Assembly: GCF_006125015.1 (NCBI RefSeq)
Contig: NZ_SZZN01000001.1
Location: forward strand, 496,001 to 560,000
Source: Roseovarius arcticus
GTDB lineage: Bacteria; Pseudomonadota; Alphaproteobacteria; Rhodobacterales; Rhodobacteraceae
Length of the DNA: 64,000 nucleotides
Direction: 5' to 3'
Shown here piece after piece: positions 62,235 to 64,000 of this stretch (positions are counted from its first letter, which is position 1; the number at the start of each line of letters is the position of its first letter). The translations under genes and the position numbers were made by a program. The notes beneath the pieces are model-generated. The model made no database searches and was not told where the DNA came from. It worked only from the letters and a program-made list of their open reading frames with translations.

Positions 62235-63479
62235 ATGAAACGCTACTCCGCCTTTGCCGTCGCCCGTGAGGCGCTTCGCAACAACACAGGGTGGGACCGC
62301 GCCTGGGCCTCGCCCGAGCCCAAAAAGAAGTACGACATCATCATCATCGGTGCTGGCGGTCATGGCCTCGCCACCGCATACCATCTGGGCAAGAATTTCG
62401 GCATCACCAATATCGCCATCCTCGAAAAGGGGTGGCTGGGCGGCGGTAATACGGGCCGCAATACCACGATCATCCGCTCAAACTATCTGCAGGACCCGTC
62501 GGCGGCGATCTATGAGAAGTCCCGCTCTCTCTATGAGACGATGAGCCAGGATCTGAACTACAACGTCATGTTCAGCCCGCGCGGCTGCATGATGCTAGCC
62601 CAGACCCAGCACGAGGTGCGCGGGTACGAGCGGACGGCGCACGCCAATGCGCTGCAAGGCGTCAAAACCGAATTTATCGGCCCGGAGCGGGTCAAACAAC
62701 TGGTGCCGATCATCAATATCGACGGTCCGCGCTATCCCGTCCTTGGTGCGCTATGGCAGGCGCGCGGGGGCACAGCGCGCCACGATGCGGTGGCTTGGGG
62801 TTATGCGCGTGCGTGTTCGGACATGGGCATGCACATCATCCAGAAATGCGAAGTGACAGGCATTGAGCAATCTGGCGGCAAGGTCACCGGCGTCAACACA
62901 AACCGGGGCATTATCGGCTGTGACAAGCTGGGCATGGTCGTCGCCGGGCACTCAGGGCATTTGGCCGACATGGCCGGCTTCCGCCTGCCGATCGAGAGCG
63001 TGGCCCTGCAAGCGCTGGTCTCCGAGCCGATCAAACCCTGCATGGACGTGGTCGTCATGGCCAACACAGTCCACGGTTACATGAGCCAATCCGACAAGGG
63101 CGAGATGGTCATCGGCGGCGGCACCGACGGGTACAACAACTACACCCAGCGCGGCGCATTTCATCATATCGAGGAAACCGTCCGCGCATTGGTCGAGACG
63201 TTCCCGATGATCGCCCGCCTGAAAATGCTGCGCCAGTGGGGCGGCATCGTCGACGTGACTGGCGACCGCTCGCCCATCCTGTCGAAAACACCGGTGGATG
63301 GCATTTTTGTCAATTGCGGCTGGGGCACTGGCGGGTTCAAGGCGATCCCCGGCTCCGGCTGGGGCTTTGCCGAGCTGATGGCCAAGGGCCATTCGCCGCT
63401 GACCGAGGCCTTTGGTCTGGACCGTTTCTACGAAGGCCGCTTTATTGACGAGTCTGTTGCAGCGGGCGTGGCGCACTGA
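62235..63479 (+). CDS. soxB: sarcosine oxidase subunit beta, 414 aa
   Basis: FAD-binding motif YDIIIIGAGGHGLATAYHLG at 33-52, then AILEKGWLGGGNTGRNTTII with the loop that carries the covalently bound flavin His-containing region in this family, and C-terminal GWGTGGFKAIPGSG. The beta subunit holds the oxidation site of heterotetrameric sarcosine oxidase, which demethylates sarcosine to glycine. First gene of the operon in the window. Confidence 0.9.
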   Translation: MKRYSAFAVAREALRNNTGWDRAWASPEPKKKYDIIIIGAGGHGLATAYHLGKNFGITNIAILEKGWLGGGNTGRNTTIIRSNYLQDPSAAIYEKSRSLYETMSQDLNYNVMFSPRGCMMLAQTQHEVRGYERTAHANALQGVKTEFIGPERVKQLVPIINIDGPRYPVLGALWQARGGTARHDAVAWGYARACSDMGMHIIQKCEVTGIEQSGGKVTGVNTNRGIIGCDKLGMVVAGHSGHLADMAGFRLPIESVALQALVSEPIKPCMDVVVMANTVHGYMSQSDKGEMVIGGGTDGYNNYTQRGAFHHIEETVRALVETFPMIARLKMLRQWGGIVDVTGDRSPILSKTPVDGIFVNCGWGTGGFKAIPGSGWGFAELMAKGHSPLTEAFGLDRFYEGRFIDESVAAGVAH

Positions 63480-63543
63480 TGGGGAACTTCTTGGCACAGC
63501 ACGGCGTTAGAGGGTCTAAACGCAATTTATTTGGAGCCACATT

Positions 63544-63741
63544 ATGGCCGACCAGCAGTCAAACTCTAATTCTAACAGCTTTCTCGCCTTCGTCGTCGGC
63601 GGTCTTCTGGTCGCGGTCGTCGTTCTCGCATGGCTCTTCTATGGCGGCAACGGCGCCGACGACAGCAACGATCTCAATATCTCGATCGAAGGTCCCAGCG
63701 ATTCCGCCCCGGCGGCCGAGGGTGCTGTCAGCACCGAATAA
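63544..63741 (+). CDS. 65-residue single-pass membrane protein in sox operon
   Basis: A polar Ser/Asn-rich N-terminus (MADQQSNSNSNSF), one membrane helix (LAFVVGGLLVAVVVLAWLFY), then an acidic tail (DDSNDLNISIEGPSDSAPAA). No family recognised. It lies 65 nt after soxB and 105 nt before soxD on the same strand, so it is probably cotranscribed. Confidence 0.6.
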   Translation: MADQQSNSNSNSFLAFVVGGLLVAVVVLAWLFYGGNGADDSNDLNISIEGPSDSAPAAEGAVSTE

Positions 63742-63846
63742 CCCTTCACTGATTTCACCAATGCAATTTGGGCGGCGCATCACTGCGCGCGCCCTCTTTG
63801 TGTTGGCCGCCTGCCTGCGCGATCCCCTTACGATGGAGACTGTCCA

Positions 63847-64000
63847 ATGCTGATCCTGACCTGCCCCTACTGCGGCGTGACTGGCGAGGAGACCGAATTC
63901 CACGGTGGCGGTGAGGCGCATCTCAAGCGCTTTGGCCCCGGCTCGTCCGAGGGCGATTTTCATGACTATCTCTTCTCCAAAGTGAACCCCAAAGGCGTCC
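63847..64000 (+). CDS. soxD: sarcosine oxidase subunit delta, partial
   Basis: Translation from ATG 63847 gives LILTCPYCGVTGEETEFHGG, then GEAHLKRFGPGSSEGDFHDY, the start of the small zinc-binding delta subunit with its CPYC pair. The window ends inside it at about residue 51. Normal length is about 90-110 residues. Confidence 0.9.
   Translation, partial: MLILTCPYCGVTGEETEFHGGGEAHLKRFGPGSSEGDFHDYLFSKVNPKGV

Noticed and set aside
1..64000. CRISPR array
   Set aside because: No regularly spaced direct repeats seen on either strand, and no cas-like gene.

Overview
The window is a high-GC alphaproteobacterial chromosome segment, most likely Rhodobacterales (Roseobacter group). This rests on gene content and order: a sarcosine oxidase operon, ccmI-ruvX-DUF1289, dusA, an acetoacetate decarboxylase/3-hydroxybutyrate dehydrogenase/patatin operon, YnjBCDF-type genes, DoxX/DUF692/DUF2063/DUF2282 genes and a DUF6880 protein. 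I could not search a database, so names come from motifs and gene order.

Layout. 1-5.3 kb: an Old-Yellow-Enzyme-type oxidoreductase, a GST-DUF6880 pair and an IS110-family transposase remnant. 5.9-23.9 kb: mobile DNA. A frameshifted P4-type integrase (5923-7268) lies beside a 48-nt tRNA-Phe 3' fragment (7494-7541). The same 48 nt recur at 23839-23886 with one mismatch. Between them sits a 16.3-kb putative integrative mobilizable element (IME). One end carries integrase, two small HTH proteins and a divergent XRE repressor with a symmetric 34-bp operator candidate. The other end carries a replication-initiator-like HTH gene, mobC, a relaxase, and two small mobilization-like genes nested inside the relaxase gene in another frame. 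The lower-GC cargo between is a defence cluster: a fused restriction-modification methylase, a Gabija-like OLD nuclease/UvrD helicase pair, a HigBA-type toxin-antitoxin and a GmrSD-type type IV restriction protein. Immediately right of the element a peptide-transport operon is broken: only the last codons of a DppD-like ATPase remain before an intact DppF-like ATPase.

25-42 kb: chromosomal metabolism and stress genes. These are a SARP-like regulator/hydrolase fusion divergent from a homocysteine methyltransferase; an ECF sigma/zinc-finger anti-sigma pair followed by a broken DUF6789 gene; a ketone-body operon; cytochrome P460 and a YeeE/YedE transporter; and a ynjBCD-type ABC transporter with ynjF. 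42.5-46.6 kb: a tightly coupled bufferin-type operon (DUF2282 precursor, DUF692 modifying enzyme, DUF2063, DoxX) extended by a DUF3179 gene and a second DoxX, with a carboxymuconolactone-decarboxylase-like pseudogene at its far end. 46.8-49.6 kb: an antiporter, a flavodoxin-like reductase, an intact DUF6789 gene and a decayed anti-sigma gene, which mirrors the module at 29-30.3 kb.

49.8-64 kb: a TPP enzyme and an FMN-dependent glutamate-synthase-like protein, a lipase-like lipoprotein, an MFS exporter, dusA, TauE/SafE, a phytanoyl-CoA-dioxygenase-like protein, an MliC-like protein, ccmI-ruvX-DUF1289, and the start of the sarcosine oxidase operon (soxB, a 65-residue membrane peptide, partial soxD). 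No complete tRNA, rRNA or CRISPR array was found.
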